Source of the DNA: Nocardia salmonicida NBRC 13393
GTDB lineage: Bacteria; Actinomycetota; Actinomycetes; Mycobacteriales; Mycobacteriaceae
Reading direction: 5' to 3'
DNA length: 64,000 bases
Assembly: GCF_001613085.1 (NCBI RefSeq)
Contig: NZ_BDBR01000008.1
Coordinates: 62,001 to 126,000 of the forward strand
Shown: piece by piece, positions 1-12,166 of the stretch
How positions within the stretch are numbered: position 1 is the stretch's first letter
Layout of the letters: the number at the start of each line of letters is the position of its first letter
Program-made: the position numbers and the translations under genes
The notes under the pieces: generated by a model
The model's input: the letters and a program-made list of their open reading frames with translations, nothing else
What the model was told of the DNA's origin: nothing
The model's database searches: none

Positions 1-37
1 GGTAACTGCCCGCGAGGGCAAGGCGGTCGGGATCTAG
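1..37 (+). CDS. pyrC: Dihydroorotase, C-terminal end only (partial)
   Basis: The window opens inside a reading frame that ends at a TAG at 35-37 and reads VTAREGKAVGI. Dihydroorotases of actinobacteria end in a similar VTAR-G tail. The next genes are the mycobacterial-type pyr operon order (PH-like membrane protein, carA, carB, pyrF), where pyrC is expected here. The call rests mainly on context, because only eleven residues are visible. The enzyme would close carbamoyl aspartate to dihydroorotate in pyrimidine synthesis. Confidence 0.5.
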   Translation, partial: VTAREGKAVGI

Positions 38-49
38 GGAGGCCAGGAC

Positions 50-553
50 GTGGAAAGAACGCTGTGGGTAGTCGGACTGCTGGCATTTTTCGTGGTGTGC
101 CTGTGGCTGATGTACCGGGCATGGCAGAAGAAGGCCACGCGGCAGCAGGCACGCATCGGCGAACTGCCGACGGTGCCGGCCGAACTGGGCGCACAACTAC
201 TGGAACCGACCACCGGGATGTACCTGGGCAGCACCATCGCGCCCAGCTGGCAGGACCGGATCGCGGTCGGTGACCTGGGATTCCGGGCGACCGCCGAACT
301 GACGCGGTTCGAACGCGGAATTCTGCTCGAACGCGACGGCGCCACGGTGATCTGGATTCCGCAGGAATCGGTGACAGCCGTGCGTACCGAGCGCGGACAC
401 GCGGGCAAGGTGATGACCGAAAATGGTGTGCTGGTAATTCGCTGGACACTGCCGACCGGAACCGAGATAGATACCGGATTCCGGGGCGACGACAAGACGG
501 TGTACCCGGCATGGACTGCGGATACCAGGGTGACGACGGGAGACGATGAATGA
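50..553 (+). CDS. PH-like membrane protein of the pyrimidine operon (Rv1382-type)
   Basis: This 167-residue protein starts at a GTG preceded by GGGAGG at 37-42. One membrane helix lies at about residues 4-24, followed by a basic stretch and a soluble beta-rich domain that resembles the bacterial PH-like fold. The equivalent gene in M. tuberculosis sits at the same place, between pyrC and carA, and its function is unknown. The stop codon overlaps the carA start (ATGA), so the gene is translated as part of the pyr operon. It may be a membrane anchor or sensor, but nothing in the sequence shows a pyrimidine function. The domain call is by resemblance to family members; the operon membership is plain. 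Confidence 0.8.
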   Translation: MERTLWVVGLLAFFVVCLWLMYRAWQKKATRQQARIGELPTVPAELGAQLLEPTTGMYLGSTIAPSWQDRIAVGDLGFRATAELTRFERGILLERDGATVIWIPQESVTAVRTERGHAGKVMTENGVLVIRWTLPTGTEIDTGFRGDDKTVYPAWTADTRVTTGDDE

Positions 554-1664
554 GCACAGTGAAGGCAGCCTTGGTGCTCGAGGACGGCCGCGTATTCCGC
601 GGTACCGCCTTCGGCGCACAGGGCCAGACACTTGGTGAGGCCGTGTTCTGCACGGCGATGACCGGGTACCAGGAAACCCTGACCGACCCCAGCTACGCCC
701 GCCAGATCGTGGTGGCCACGGCCCCGCAGATCGGCAACACCGGCTGGAACGACGAGGACGACGAGTCCGCCAGGATCTGGGTCGCCGGCTACGCCGTGCG
801 CGACCCCTCGCGGGTCTCCTCCAACTGGCGCGCCACCGGCACGCTGACCGACGAGCTCGACCGCCAGGACGTGGTCGGCATCGCGGGCATCGACACCCGC
901 GCGGTGGTCCGCCACCTGCGCAGCCGCGGTTCGATGAAGGCCGGCATCTTCTCCGGCGCCGCGCTGGCCACCGACGAGGAACTCCTCGCGCGGGTCAACG
1001 GACAGGCCTCGATGCTGGGCGCCGACCTCGCCGAAGAGGTCAGCACCGACGCGATGTACACGATCGAACCGATTGGCGATCACAAGTTCACCGTCGTCGC
1101 GGTCGACCTGGGCATCAAGACCAACACTCCGCGCATGTTCGCCGAGCGCGGCGTGCGCACCCACGTGGTGCCGTCGAACACCTCCCTCGACGACATCCTC
1201 GCGCTCAACCCCAACGGCGTGTTCCTGTCGAACGGCCCCGGCGACCCGGCCACCCAGACCGGCGCCATCGCGCTCACCCAGGGCGTGCTCGAGCGCGGAA
1301 TCCCGCTGTTCGGCATCTGCTTCGGCAACCAGATCCTGGGCCGGGCACTGGGTCGCAGCACCTACAAGATGAAGTTCGGCCACCGCGGCATCAACATCCC
1401 GGTGATCGAAGAGGGCACGGGCCGCGTGTCCATCACCGCCCAGAACCACGGCTTCGCTCTCGAAGGCGAGCGCGGCGAGGTGTTCGACACCCCGTTCGGC
1501 AAGGCCGAGGTCTCCCACATCTGCGCCAACGACGGCACCGTCGAAGGGGTCCGGCTGATCGACGGCCGCGCCTTCTCGGTGCAGTACCACCCCGAGGCCG
1601 CCGCAGGCCCGCACGACGCCGCATACCTGTTCGACCGTTTCGCCGGTCTCATGGAAGGAGCCTG

Positions 1665-1665
<1 letters not shown>
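550..1665 (+). CDS. carA: Carbamoyl-phosphate synthase, small (glutaminase) subunit
   Basis: This 371-residue subunit hydrolyses glutamine and passes ammonia to CarB for carbamoyl phosphate, which feeds pyrimidine and arginine synthesis. The N-terminal CarA domain begins [16 protein letters not shown]. The class I glutamine amidotransferase domain has its nucleophile at Cys257 in GICFGNQ and the His347/Glu349 pair in QYHPEA. GICFGNQ instead of the common GICLGHQ is also the mycobacterial form. The ATG start overlaps the upstream stop, and its own stop overlaps the carB start (TGATG), so the subunits are probably translationally coupled. Confidence 0.97.
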
Positions 1666-5027
<3,362 letters not shown>

Positions 5028-5028
5028 C

Positions 5029-5850
5029 ATGACGTTCGGTCACCGGTTGCAGCAGGCCATGCGGCAGTTCGGACCCGTGTGCGTCGGCATCGACCCCCAT
5101 CCCGCCCTGCTGCGGGCATGGGGGCTCACCGAAGACGTCGACGGGCTGGAGGCTTTCGCCGAGATCTGTGTCGAGGCCTTCGACGGTCGCGTCGCCCTGG
5201 TGAAGCCGCAGGTCGCGTTCTTCGAGACCTACGGTTCCGGCGGCATCGCGGTGCTGGAGCGCACCATCTCGGTGCTGCGGGCCTCGGGCACCTTGGTGCT
5301 GGCCGATGCCAAGCGTGGCGACATCGGCTCCACCATGGATGCCTACGCCCATGCCTGGCTCGGCGACGGACCGCTGGGTTCGGACGCTGTGACGGTGTCG
5401 CCGTACCTCGGGTTCGGCTCCCTCGACCCGGCTCTGAGCCTGGCGAAGGACAATCACCGTGGGGTGTTCGTGCTCTCGGCGACCTCGAATCCCGAAGGGG
5501 CGCAACTACAACGGATCACCGCCGCCGACGGGCGCACCATCGCGCAGACGATGGTCGACGAGGCCGCGGCGCGCAATGCCGGGTCCGGTTTCGGCTCCGT
5601 CGGCGTGGTCGTCGGTGCGACGCTCACCGAGGCGCCCGACCTGTCGGCCCTCAACGGCCCGATCCTGATGCCCGGCGTCGGCGCGCAGGGCGGGGGAGCG
5701 GACTCCATCCGCGCCCTGGTCACCGAGGCGAACTTCGCCGCCGCCGTGCCCGCGGTGTCACGCGAGGTTCTCAACGCGGGACCGTCGGTGACGGCGCTGT
5801 GCGACAAGACGGCTCAGTTGCAGGAGGAGTTCGCCTTCCTGCAGCGTTGA
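5029..5850 (+). CDS. pyrF: Orotidine 5'-phosphate decarboxylase, type 2
   Basis: This 273-residue enzyme converts OMP to UMP, the last step of de novo pyrimidine synthesis. The hallmark lysine motif reads [12 protein letters not shown], and the phosphate-binding end reads [11 protein letters not shown]. The length and the N-terminus ([15 protein letters not shown]) match the longer type 2 enzymes of actinobacteria. The ATG at 5029 lies one base after the carB stop. The open frame extends upstream through carB, but that part is a shadow. The operon ends here at a strong hairpin. Confidence 0.96.
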   Translation: MTFGHRLQQAMRQFGPVCVGIDPHPALLRAWGLTEDVDGLEAFAEICVEAFDGRVALVKPQVAFFETYGSGGIAVLERTISVLRASGTLVLADAKRGDIGSTMDAYAHAWLGDGPLGSDAVTVSPYLGFGSLDPALSLAKDNHRGVFVLSATSNPEGAQLQRITAADGRTIAQTMVDEAAARNAGSGFGSVGVVVGATLTEAPDLSALNGPILMPGVGAQGGGADSIRALVTEANFAAAVPAVSREVLNAGPSVTALCDKTAQLQEEFAFLQR

Positions 5851-5864
5851 TGAACGCCACGACG

Positions 5865-5893
5865 GGCCGGGGCAGCGACATGCTGCCCCGGCC
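5865..5893 (+). terminator. Terminator of the pyr operon
   Basis: A perfect 12-bp stem, GGCCGGGGCAGC paired with GCTGCCCCGGCC around a GACAT loop, lies 14 bases after the pyrF stop and is followed by TCGTTTG. It also lies in the path of the convergent serine hydrolase gene. Confidence 0.8.
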
Positions 5894-5923
5894 TCGTTTG
5901 TTGTCGGCGACCACAGCCGGAGA

Positions 5924-7027
5924 TCACGCGAGGCAGTAGGTGGCGGTGACCGTGGCGAACAGCGAGAGTGCGTCCGAGGAAGCCGCCGAGCCGAGAACCA
6001 TCGTCAGCGACCGGCCGTCGGTCGAACGGAACGCGTAGGAGACGTAACCGAGCAGTTCACCGCCGTGTCCCCACAGGTCGGCGCCACACGGTGGTTCGAA
6101 ACGCTGCAGGCCGAGGCCGTAGTGGAAACCCATGCCCATCGGAACCGTCTCCCGCATCCGGTCCAGCGAGGCGGGGCTCATCAGACGCCCACCGAGCAGT
6201 GCCGTGAAGAAGGCGTCGAGATCGGCTGTGGTGGAGATCATCTCGCCCGCGGCCCAGTCCAGTGAGGGGTTCATCTCGGTCACGTCCATCCGGCCCGCAC
6301 CGTCGATGTCACGGTGCGCGGTGAGGGCGGGCGCGGGGACGCGGGGGTCGTCACCGGGCACGGTGGTGGCGGTCAAGCGCAGTGGCATGAGGATGCGGTC
6401 GCGGATCTCGTCGCCGTATCGGTGCCCGGTCACGTGCTCGATCAGCAGGCCGAGTGCGATGTAGTTGGTGTTCGAGTACCGGAAGCGGGCGCCCGGTGCG
6501 AAATAGGGGTCGTGGCGCACGGCGGTGGCGAGTAGATCGCGTGGCGCGTGCGTGCGGAAGCGGTCGTCGCCGCGCCACCGGTTCGTCGACATGCCCGGCT
6601 CTTTCATGTAGTCGTAGAGCCCGCTGGTGTGATTCATCAACTGCCGCACCGTGATCCGGTCCCCGCCGGGAACCGTTTCGGGTAGCTGCGCGGCGATCGC
6701 ACCGTCCAGTGCGACCCTGCCCTCATCGACGAGTTGCAGCACGACGGTGGCGACGAAGGTCTTCGTGATACTGCCGATCCGGAACCTGCTGTGCGGTCCC
6801 GGCGCGCTCGCCTGTCCGGCGGCGCTGCCTTCGTGGTGCCATTCGCGGCGCTGCTCGCCATCGGAGACGCGCAACACCACATCGGTGTCGCTCCAGCGCG
6901 CCGCGGCCTCCACCGTATCCCCGACGACTCGCCATCGTGCCGTCACGAGGACCACAGCGGCCACCAGCGTGGCTGTCAGCACGGTGCCCACAATGACCAC
7001 GGCGGCCCGAAACAGTTTCTGTCGCAT
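5924..7027 (-). CDS. Membrane-anchored serine hydrolase, class C beta-lactamase/DD-peptidase fold
   Basis: The 367-residue protein has an N-terminal membrane helix (about residues 7-29) and a penicillin-binding-like serine hydrolase domain. The three signature motifs are present: S86-I-T-K89, Y184-S-N186 and H321-G-G. These define an acyl-serine enzyme such as a D-Ala-D-Ala carboxypeptidase, esterase or low-level beta-lactamase; the substrate cannot be read from the sequence. The start ATG at 7027 is chosen because it begins a clean signal-anchor and a TAGCGT hexamer sits 8 bases upstream. The gene is divergent from dedA. Confidence 0.87.
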   Translation of the reverse strand: MRQKLFRAAVVIVGTVLTATLVAAVVLVTARWRVVGDTVEAAARWSDTDVVLRVSDGEQRREWHHEGSAAGQASAPGPHSRFRIGSITKTFVATVVLQLVDEGRVALDGAIAAQLPETVPGGDRITVRQLMNHTSGLYDYMKEPGMSTNRWRGDDRFRTHAPRDLLATAVRHDPYFAPGARFRYSNTNYIALGLLIEHVTGHRYGDEIRDRILMPLRLTATTVPGDDPRVPAPALTAHRDIDGAGRMDVTEMNPSLDWAAGEMISTTADLDAFFTALLGGRLMSPASLDRMRETVPMGMGFHYGLGLQRFEPPCGADLWGHGGELLGYVSYAFRSTDGRSLTMVLGSAASSDALSLFATVTATYCLA

Positions 7028-7035
7028 ACCTTTCG

Positions 7036-7041
7036 ACGCTA
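7036..7041 (-). promoter_or_regulatory. -10-like hexamer of the serine hydrolase gene
   Basis: TAGCGT on the minus strand is followed by CGAAA and lies 8 bases before the ATG at 7027, so transcription would begin at or next to the start codon. The same 11-base string, TAGCGTCGAAA, occurs on the plus strand before dedA. Confidence 0.5.
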
Positions 7042-7169
7042 AGCACGCGTACGGCCCGCGGCGATGGTGTGCGCCCCGCAACCGGGGTGCGGAAAACCCC
7101 ACCCCCGACCTGTGGTCGCACCGCGCCGACCGGGTGGTCGACGCTACTGATCGCGAACCCCCGCCTACC

Positions 7170-7175
7170 TAGCGT
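7170..7175 (+). promoter_or_regulatory. -10-like hexamer of the dedA operon
   Basis: TAGCGT lies 7 bases before the dedA ATG and continues as TAGCGTCGAAA, identical to the divergent serine hydrolase promoter. No Shine-Dalgarno sequence is visible, which fits a leaderless transcript. Confidence 0.5.
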
Positions 7176-7182
7176 CGAAAAC

Positions 7183-7833
7183 ATGGAAACGACAGGGAAT
7201 TCGACCGAACTGACCGGCATCGCGGGCTGGGCGGTACAGCTGATGGAACAGCTCGGAGGCTTCGGCGCCGGCCTCGCGATCGCACTCGAGAATCTCTTCC
7301 CTCCGCTGCCCAGCGAGGTGATCCTGCCACTGGCCGGCTTCACCGCCGGTCGCGGTCGATTCGGCCTGGCCGAGGTGCTGCTGTGGACCACCTTCGGCTC
7401 GGTGGTCGGCGCGCTCGCCCTCTACGGCCTCGGCGCCGCACTCGGCCGCGACCGCCTGCGCCGCATCGTCGACCGGCTACCCCTGGTCCGACTGTCCGAC
7501 CTGGACCGCACCGAGGACTGGTTCGCCCGCCACGGCGACAAAGCGGTCTTCTTCGGCCGGATGATCCCGATCTTCCGGAGCCTGATCTCGATCCCTGCGG
7601 GCGTCGAACGCATGCCCCTCACCCGCTTCACGCTGCTGACCACGGCGGGAAGCCTGGTGTGGAACGCGGTCTTCGTGTTCGCGGGCTTCTTTCTCGGCGA
7701 GAACTGGCACGTCGTCGAGACCTACGCGGGCATCCTGCAGAAGGCCGTGATCGCCGCCGTGCTCGTAGCCGCGACCGTGTTCGTCGTCCGGCGCGTGCGG
7801 CAGCGGCAGGCACACGCGAGAATTGGGCGATGA
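7183..7833 (+). CDS. DedA-family membrane protein
   Basis: The 216-residue protein belongs to the DedA/VTT (SNARE-associated) family of polytopic membrane proteins, some of which flip undecaprenyl phosphate or other lipids. Family marks are the re-entrant segment ENLFPPLPSEVILPLAG near residue 37 and the conserved block FFGRMIPIFRSLISIPAG, with G and R at the usual places. Further hydrophobic helices follow to the C-terminus. The start is the ATG at 7183, 7 bases after a -10-like hexamer; the frame is open further upstream but without support. The stop overlaps the histidine kinase start (ATGA). Confidence 0.88.
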   Translation: METTGNSTELTGIAGWAVQLMEQLGGFGAGLAIALENLFPPLPSEVILPLAGFTAGRGRFGLAEVLLWTTFGSVVGALALYGLGAALGRDRLRRIVDRLPLVRLSDLDRTEDWFARHGDKAVFFGRMIPIFRSLISIPAGVERMPLTRFTLLTTAGSLVWNAVFVFAGFFLGENWHVVETYAGILQKAVIAAVLVAATVFVVRRVRQRQAHARIGR

Positions 7834-8954
7834 GCACCTCCCCGGCGCGATCCTCACGCGTCGCCGCCGCGGTCACGGGATACCTGCTCGGCGTGCTCAC
7901 TGTGCCGTTGGACCTGCTCGGTGTGCTCGCCGCGCCGATCGCGGCGGGCCTCACCGACCGGATCGCCCAGGGCGAGCACCGGCGCCTCACCCGGTTGCTC
8001 GGCGTGCGGTCGAACGGTGCGCCGAAGGGGGCGCGGGCCGCGGGATACCTGGCTATTCGCGCGCTCGTCGGGGTGCTCGGTGCGCTGGTGCTGGCGCTGT
8101 CGGGGCTGGGGGTCGTCGTCGCGGTGGCCGTGGTCTACGGCGCGTCGACCGGCGACGCGGTGCCGATCATCGACGCGACCGAACCAGGGCAGGTCAGCTG
8201 GGCGACGGTCACCGTGCTGGCCCTACCCGGCGCGGTGCTCTGCTTCCTCGCCGTGCAGGGTTTGCTCGGGGTGGTGCGTGCCGAAGCCTGGTGTCTGCGA
8301 CGGAGCACGCGGCCGGGGCAGGACGAACTGGCTCAGCGCGTCGCCCAGCTCACCACCACCCGCGCAGAGGTGGTCGAGGTGATCGACGACGAGCGGCGCC
8401 GTATCGAGCGCGATCTGCACGACGGCGTGCAGCAGCGGGTGGTCGCGTTGTCGATCCTGCTCGGCCGGATGGACCGGGCGGCCGAGCAGGAAGTGCGCGG
8501 TGAACTGCAGCGCCGCGCGATTGCCGAGACCGGGCACATCCTCGACGAGCTGCGCGAGGTCTCCTGGCGGATCTACCCGGCCATGCTCGCCCGCGACGGC
8601 CTGCGCGCCGCCCTCGAAGCCCTCGCCGACCGCACCCCGGTACCGACACGACTGACCGTCGACCTCGACGAGCGCGCACCCCGCCCGGTCGAATCGGCGT
8701 GCTATTTCACCGCGAGCGAGGCGATCACCAACGCCATCAAGCATTCCGGGGCCACGGCCATCGAAGTGGCGGTGGAGCGCGACGACCGGACGGTGCGCCT
8801 CCGCGTGCACGACGACGGACAAGGCGGCGCCGACCCCACCGGCCACGGCCTGACCGGCATCGCCACCCGCGTCACCGCGCTGGACGGCACCATGACAGTG
8901 GACAGCCCGTCGGGCGGCCCGACGGTCATCACCGTGGAGGTTCCGTGCGGATAA
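7830..8954 (+). CDS. Sensor histidine kinase, NarL/DesK type (HisKA_3)
   Basis: This 374-residue kinase has membrane segments within about residues 10-150, then a HisKA_3 dimerisation helix with the phospho-acceptor His197 in ERDLHDGVQQR. A HATPase_c domain follows, with the N box in EAITNAIKHSGA and the G box in DDGQGGADPTGHGLTG. No separate extracytoplasmic sensor domain is evident, so it probably senses through its membrane helices. It overlaps dedA upstream and the response regulator downstream, so the DedA protein may be part of the sensed or regulated function. The signal is unknown. Confidence 0.9.
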   Translation: MSTSPARSSRVAAAVTGYLLGVLTVPLDLLGVLAAPIAAGLTDRIAQGEHRRLTRLLGVRSNGAPKGARAAGYLAIRALVGVLGALVLALSGLGVVVAVAVVYGASTGDAVPIIDATEPGQVSWATVTVLALPGAVLCFLAVQGLLGVVRAEAWCLRRSTRPGQDELAQRVAQLTTTRAEVVEVIDDERRRIERDLHDGVQQRVVALSILLGRMDRAAEQEVRGELQRRAIAETGHILDELREVSWRIYPAMLARDGLRAALEALADRTPVPTRLTVDLDERAPRPVESACYFTASEAITNAIKHSGATAIEVAVERDDRTVRLRVHDDGQGGADPTGHGLTGIATRVTALDGTMTVDSPSGGPTVITVEVPCG

Positions 8955-9601
8955 CCCTGGCCGAGGACTCCGCGCTGCTGCGCGAGAGCTTGGCCCAGCT
9001 GCTCACCGCGGAGGGCCACGAGATCGTGGACTCCGTCGGCACGGCGATCGAACTGCTGGCCGCCGTGCGGGTTCGCCCACCCGACCTCGTCATCGCCGAT
9101 GTGCGGATGCCGCCCGACCACGTCGACGAGGGGATCCGAGCGGCACTCGAGATCCGCCGCGACCAGCCGGGGATCGCCGTGCTGGTGCTGTCGCAGTACG
9201 TCGAGCGCAGGCACGCCGCGGAGTTCCTCACCGGCACCGGCGGCATCGGCTATCTGCTCAAGGACCGGGTCGCCGCGATCGGGTCGTTCCTCGATGCCGT
9301 CGACCGGGTCGGCACCGGCGGCACCGCCTTCGACCCGGAGGTGGTCCGCCAGTTGCTGCTGCACAATCGCGCCGACTCGCCACTGCACCGGCTCACCGAG
9401 CGCGAACGCGAAGTGCTCGAACTCATGGCGCAGGGTCTGAGCAACGCGGCGATCTGCGCACAGCTCTTCGTCACCCGCAGTGCCGTCGAAAAACACATCA
9501 ACGCGATCTTCACCAAGCTGGACCTACCGGCCGGCGAGGCACACAACCGGCGCGTGCTCGCCATCCTGCAGCACCTGCGGGCCGGTGCCGCGCAGGGGTG
9601 A
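8945..9601 (+). CDS. Response regulator, NarL/LuxR family
   Basis: The 218-residue protein has an N-terminal receiver domain with the phospho-acceptor Asp52 (VIADVRMPP) and an acidic pocket at E7-D8. A C-terminal LuxR-type helix-turn-helix begins LTEREREVLELMAQGLSN. The GTG start lies inside the last codons of the kinase gene (10-base overlap), which makes this the cognate partner. The targets are not visible, though autoregulation of the dedA operon is a reasonable guess. Confidence 0.92.
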   Translation: MRITLAEDSALLRESLAQLLTAEGHEIVDSVGTAIELLAAVRVRPPDLVIADVRMPPDHVDEGIRAALEIRRDQPGIAVLVLSQYVERRHAAEFLTGTGGIGYLLKDRVAAIGSFLDAVDRVGTGGTAFDPEVVRQLLLHNRADSPLHRLTEREREVLELMAQGLSNAAICAQLFVTRSAVEKHINAIFTKLDLPAGEAHNRRVLAILQHLRAGAAQG

Positions 9602-9605
9602 GCAC

Positions 9606-9956
9606 TCAGGCCGCGACCCGCTCGTTCCTGGTTCGCCACCAGCCGTAGGAGCCGACCCCGAGGGGCAGCAGCACCATGACGAACCCCGATACCGGCATGA
9701 AGGCCAGACCGAACACAGTGACCGCGCCGAGCACTAGCAGCACCGCTCCGGGCACGTAGCCCAAGGCACGCTCGAGCGCGATCATGGCGATGCCGAAACC
9801 GATGCTGAGCACGCCGAACTCGGTGAACCAGAACGTGAGCTCGACGTCTTGATCGGCGAAGACGAACAGTGCGACGCCGAGGGCGGTATGCACGGTGCCG
9901 ATGAAGGCGAGCAGCGCACCGGCGAGCGGGAAACTAGTTTTTGAATCCATATTCAT
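9606..9956 (-). CDS. Small four-helix membrane protein
   Basis: The product is about 116 residues (114 if the second ATG at 9950 is used) with four hydrophobic segments and a basic tail (WWRTRNERVAA). I do not assign a function. It resembles small integral membrane proteins that are often paired with TetR genes. It is divergent from the TetR gene at 9981, and the palindrome at 9942-9955 covers both possible start codons, so repression by that regulator is likely. Confidence 0.7.
   Translation of the reverse strand: MNMDSKTSFPLAGALLAFIGTVHTALGVALFVFADQDVELTFWFTEFGVLSIGFGIAMIALERALGYVPGAVLLVLGAVTVFGLAFMPVSGFVMVLLPLGVGSYGWWRTRNERVAA
9942..9955. promoter_or_regulatory. Candidate TetR operator
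   Basis: TGAAT-CCAT-ATTCA is a perfect inverted repeat in an AT-rich patch that is unusual for this genome. It lies at the start codons of the minus-strand membrane protein and 26 bases before the divergent TetR gene. Confidence 0.5.
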
Positions 9957-9968
9957 AAACTGTGCCAC

Positions 9969-9974
9969 TAGGCT
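9969..9974 (+). promoter_or_regulatory. -10-like hexamer of the TetR gene
   Basis: TAGGCT ends 6 bases before the GTG at 9981. No ribosome binding site is visible, so a leaderless transcript is likely. Confidence 0.5.
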
Positions 9975-9980
9975 GATCCG

Positions 9981-10571
9981 GTGGCAAGACCCCGCCTTTT
10001 CACCGACGATCAGGTGCTCGACGCGGCCCGAGACCTGCTCACCGATCCCGCGGTCACCCGTCCCGCCATTACGGCGATCGGCGCCGCCGCCGGCGTGCAC
10101 TCCGGGTCGATCTATGTGCGTTTCGCCTCACGTGACGAACTGCTCGCCCGCCTGTGGCTGCGGTCGATCCGCCGGTTCCACGAGGGCTTCGTCGCGGCAC
10201 TGACCGGGCCCGCGCCGCTGCTGTCGGCCGCCACGTTTCTGCCGCGCTATTGCCGCGCGCACCCGACCGAGGCACGGGCGATGAAGATGTTCCATCGCGA
10301 CGAACTGCTCGAGGTCGGACCCGAGGATCTGCGGTCCGCGATCGCGGGCGTCAACGACGAGATGAACGCCGCGCTGCGGACTGCCGTGGTGGCCGAATTC
10401 GGGGCCGCCGACGACCGATCGCTGGCCATCGCGGGCGCCGCGGTGAAGGCGATTCCGTACGGTCTGGTGCGCGATTACATCGCCCGCGCCACCCCGATTC
10501 CGGACTGGATCGACGATGTCGTGGCGACCGCGTCGGGCGCGGTTCTCGACCAGTTTCGGGCCCGATCTTGA
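9981..10571 (+). CDS. TetR/AcrR-family transcriptional regulator
   Basis: The 196-residue protein has the N-terminal TetR helix-turn-helix: DQVLDAARDLL, then ITAIGAAAGVHSGSIYVRFASRDELL. The C-terminal ligand domain is variable and gives no hint of the ligand. Its divergent neighbour is a small membrane protein, and the palindrome between them suggests that it represses that gene and possibly itself. The GTG start is supported by the -10-like hexamer just upstream. Confidence 0.88.
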   Translation: MARPRLFTDDQVLDAARDLLTDPAVTRPAITAIGAAAGVHSGSIYVRFASRDELLARLWLRSIRRFHEGFVAALTGPAPLLSAATFLPRYCRAHPTEARAMKMFHRDELLEVGPEDLRSAIAGVNDEMNAALRTAVVAEFGAADDRSLAIAGAAVKAIPYGLVRDYIARATPIPDWIDDVVATASGAVLDQFRARS

Positions 10572-10919
10572 CGACACGCTGTACGAAATCGAGCGACACG
10601 CGGGCTTTTTCAGGAAACCCGCTGGTCGCGCGCCACCGGGTTTGCCAGGGCGGCACCCGGCCCTCACGCTACCTGGTGGCTATCATCGCCCATATCGGTA
10701 TAACCGCAGGTGAGGATACATTTCAAGAATTCGACTGTACGATCGTGACCAAGGAATCGGCGGTCACCGCATCGGGTCCGCGCGCGCCATACGGCATGCG
10801 TAATCCTGCCCTGACCTGGGGGTCGGGTTCGCAATCGGCGCGCACCGTGGGTACGGTCGCACAGACCGTCCGGGTAACCGGCGGTAGATCTGGCAATGAA
10901 CGATGAGACGGAGGAACCC
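10572..10919 (+). other. Long intergenic region before mIHF
   Basis: No gene is supported in these 348 bases. A weak stem-loop (GCGGG-C-TTT paired with AAA-CCCGC) at 10600-10622 may end the TetR transcript. AT-richer patches follow near 10680-10745 (CATATCGGTATAACCGC and TACATTTCAAGAATTCGAC) and are the best place for the mIHF promoter. The distance to the start implies a 5' leader of up to about 200 bases. I see no recognised riboswitch. Confidence 0.5.
10600..10622 (+). terminator. Possible terminator after the TetR gene
   Basis: GCGGG (then a bulged C) and TTT can pair with AAA and CCCGC around a short loop. The T-run is in the 5' arm rather than after the stem, so support is weak. Confidence 0.3.
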
Positions 10920-11240
10920 GTGGCCCTTCCCCAGCTGACTGATGAGCAGCGCGCCGCTGCTCTGGAGAAGGCGGCTGCCGCTCGCCGCGCTCGGGCAGAG
11001 CTCAAGGAGCGCCTGAAGCGCGGTGGAACGAACCTGAAGCAGGTCCTCACCGATGCCGAGTCCGATGAGATTCTCGGCAAGATGAAGGTTTCTGCGCTGC
11101 TCGAGGCTCTGCCGAAGGTGGGCAAGGTCAAGGCGGCGGAGATCATGACCGAGCTGGAGATCGCGCCTACGCGTCGTCTCCGTGGTCTCGGTGCCCGGCA
11201 GCGCGCCGCGCTGCTCACCCGCTTCGACTTCGACGCCTAA
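10920..11240 (+). CDS. mihF: Mycobacterial-type integration host factor (mIHF)
   Basis: This 106-residue nucleoid protein bends DNA and is required for phage integration and chromosome organisation in mycobacteria. The sequence ALPQLTDEQRAAALEKA, RAELKERLKRGGTNLKQVL and LPKVGKVKAAEIMTELEI with the helix-two-turn-helix TRRLRGLG is nearly family consensus. The GTG at 10920 is preferred over the in-frame ATG at 10896 because GGAGGA lies at 10910-10915 and the resulting length matches the 105-residue mature family size. It is followed 6 bases later by gmk, as in mycobacteria. Confidence 0.95.
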   Translation: MALPQLTDEQRAAALEKAAAARRARAELKERLKRGGTNLKQVLTDAESDEILGKMKVSALLEALPKVGKVKAAEIMTELEIAPTRRLRGLGARQRAALLTRFDFDA

Positions 11241-11246
11241 AGTCTG

Positions 11247-11831
11247 GTGGACAAAAACACGCGGAAGGGCCGGCTGGTAGTACTGGTCGGCCCCTCGGCT
11301 GTGGGTAAATCCACGGTCGTGCGGTGCGTGCGGGAACGCCTGCCCGAACTGGTTTTCAGTGTGTCGGCCACGACTCGGGACCCCCGTCCCGGCGAGGTCG
11401 ACGGTCTCGATTACCGCTTCGTTTCCCGAGCCGAGTTCGACGCCATGATCGCGGCGGACGAACTGCTCGAATGGGCAGACATCCATGGGGGGTTGCAGCG
11501 ATCGGGCACCCCCGCCGCCCCGGTGCGAGAAGCGCTGGCGAGCGGACTTTCAGTACTGATCGAAGTCGACCTGGCCGGTGCACGGTCGGTCCGGCAGGCG
11601 ATGCCGGAGGCACTTCTGGTGTTTCTCGCGCCGCCGAGCTGGGAAGAACTGGTCTCGCGGTTGCGTTCGCGCGGCACCGAGACGCCCGAGGTGATCGAGC
11701 GAAGGCTCGAGACGGCCCGGGTCGAATTGGCGGCCTGTGACGAGTTCGACACGGTCATCGTGAACAGCGAGGTAACGACCGCTTGTGAGCAGTTGGTATC
11801 GTTGTTCGTTAGCACAAATTCGAGTTCTTGA
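11247..11831 (+). CDS. gmk: Guanylate kinase
   Basis: The 194-residue kinase phosphorylates GMP/dGMP to the diphosphate. The P-loop reads GPSAVGKST (residues about 13-21), and the GMP-binding region has [22 protein letters not shown]. The GTG start follows the mIHF stop by 6 bases, with GTCTGG as a poor ribosome site, so translation probably depends on coupling. The gene is followed by rpoZ in the conserved order gmk-rpoZ-coaBC-metK. Confidence 0.95.
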   Translation: MDKNTRKGRLVVLVGPSAVGKSTVVRCVRERLPELVFSVSATTRDPRPGEVDGLDYRFVSRAEFDAMIAADELLEWADIHGGLQRSGTPAAPVREALASGLSVLIEVDLAGARSVRQAMPEALLVFLAPPSWEELVSRLRSRGTETPEVIERRLETARVELAACDEFDTVIVNSEVTTACEQLVSLFVSTNSSS

Positions 11832-12137
<306 letters not shown>

Positions 12138-12166
12138 CAATCTCTAGTCCGGAGGCGTAGAAGACC

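Noticed and set aside
34..1614. A long minus-strand open frame over carA
   Set aside because: It is an antisense shadow of high-GC coding sequence; the plus strand encodes a complete CarA with its catalytic residues.
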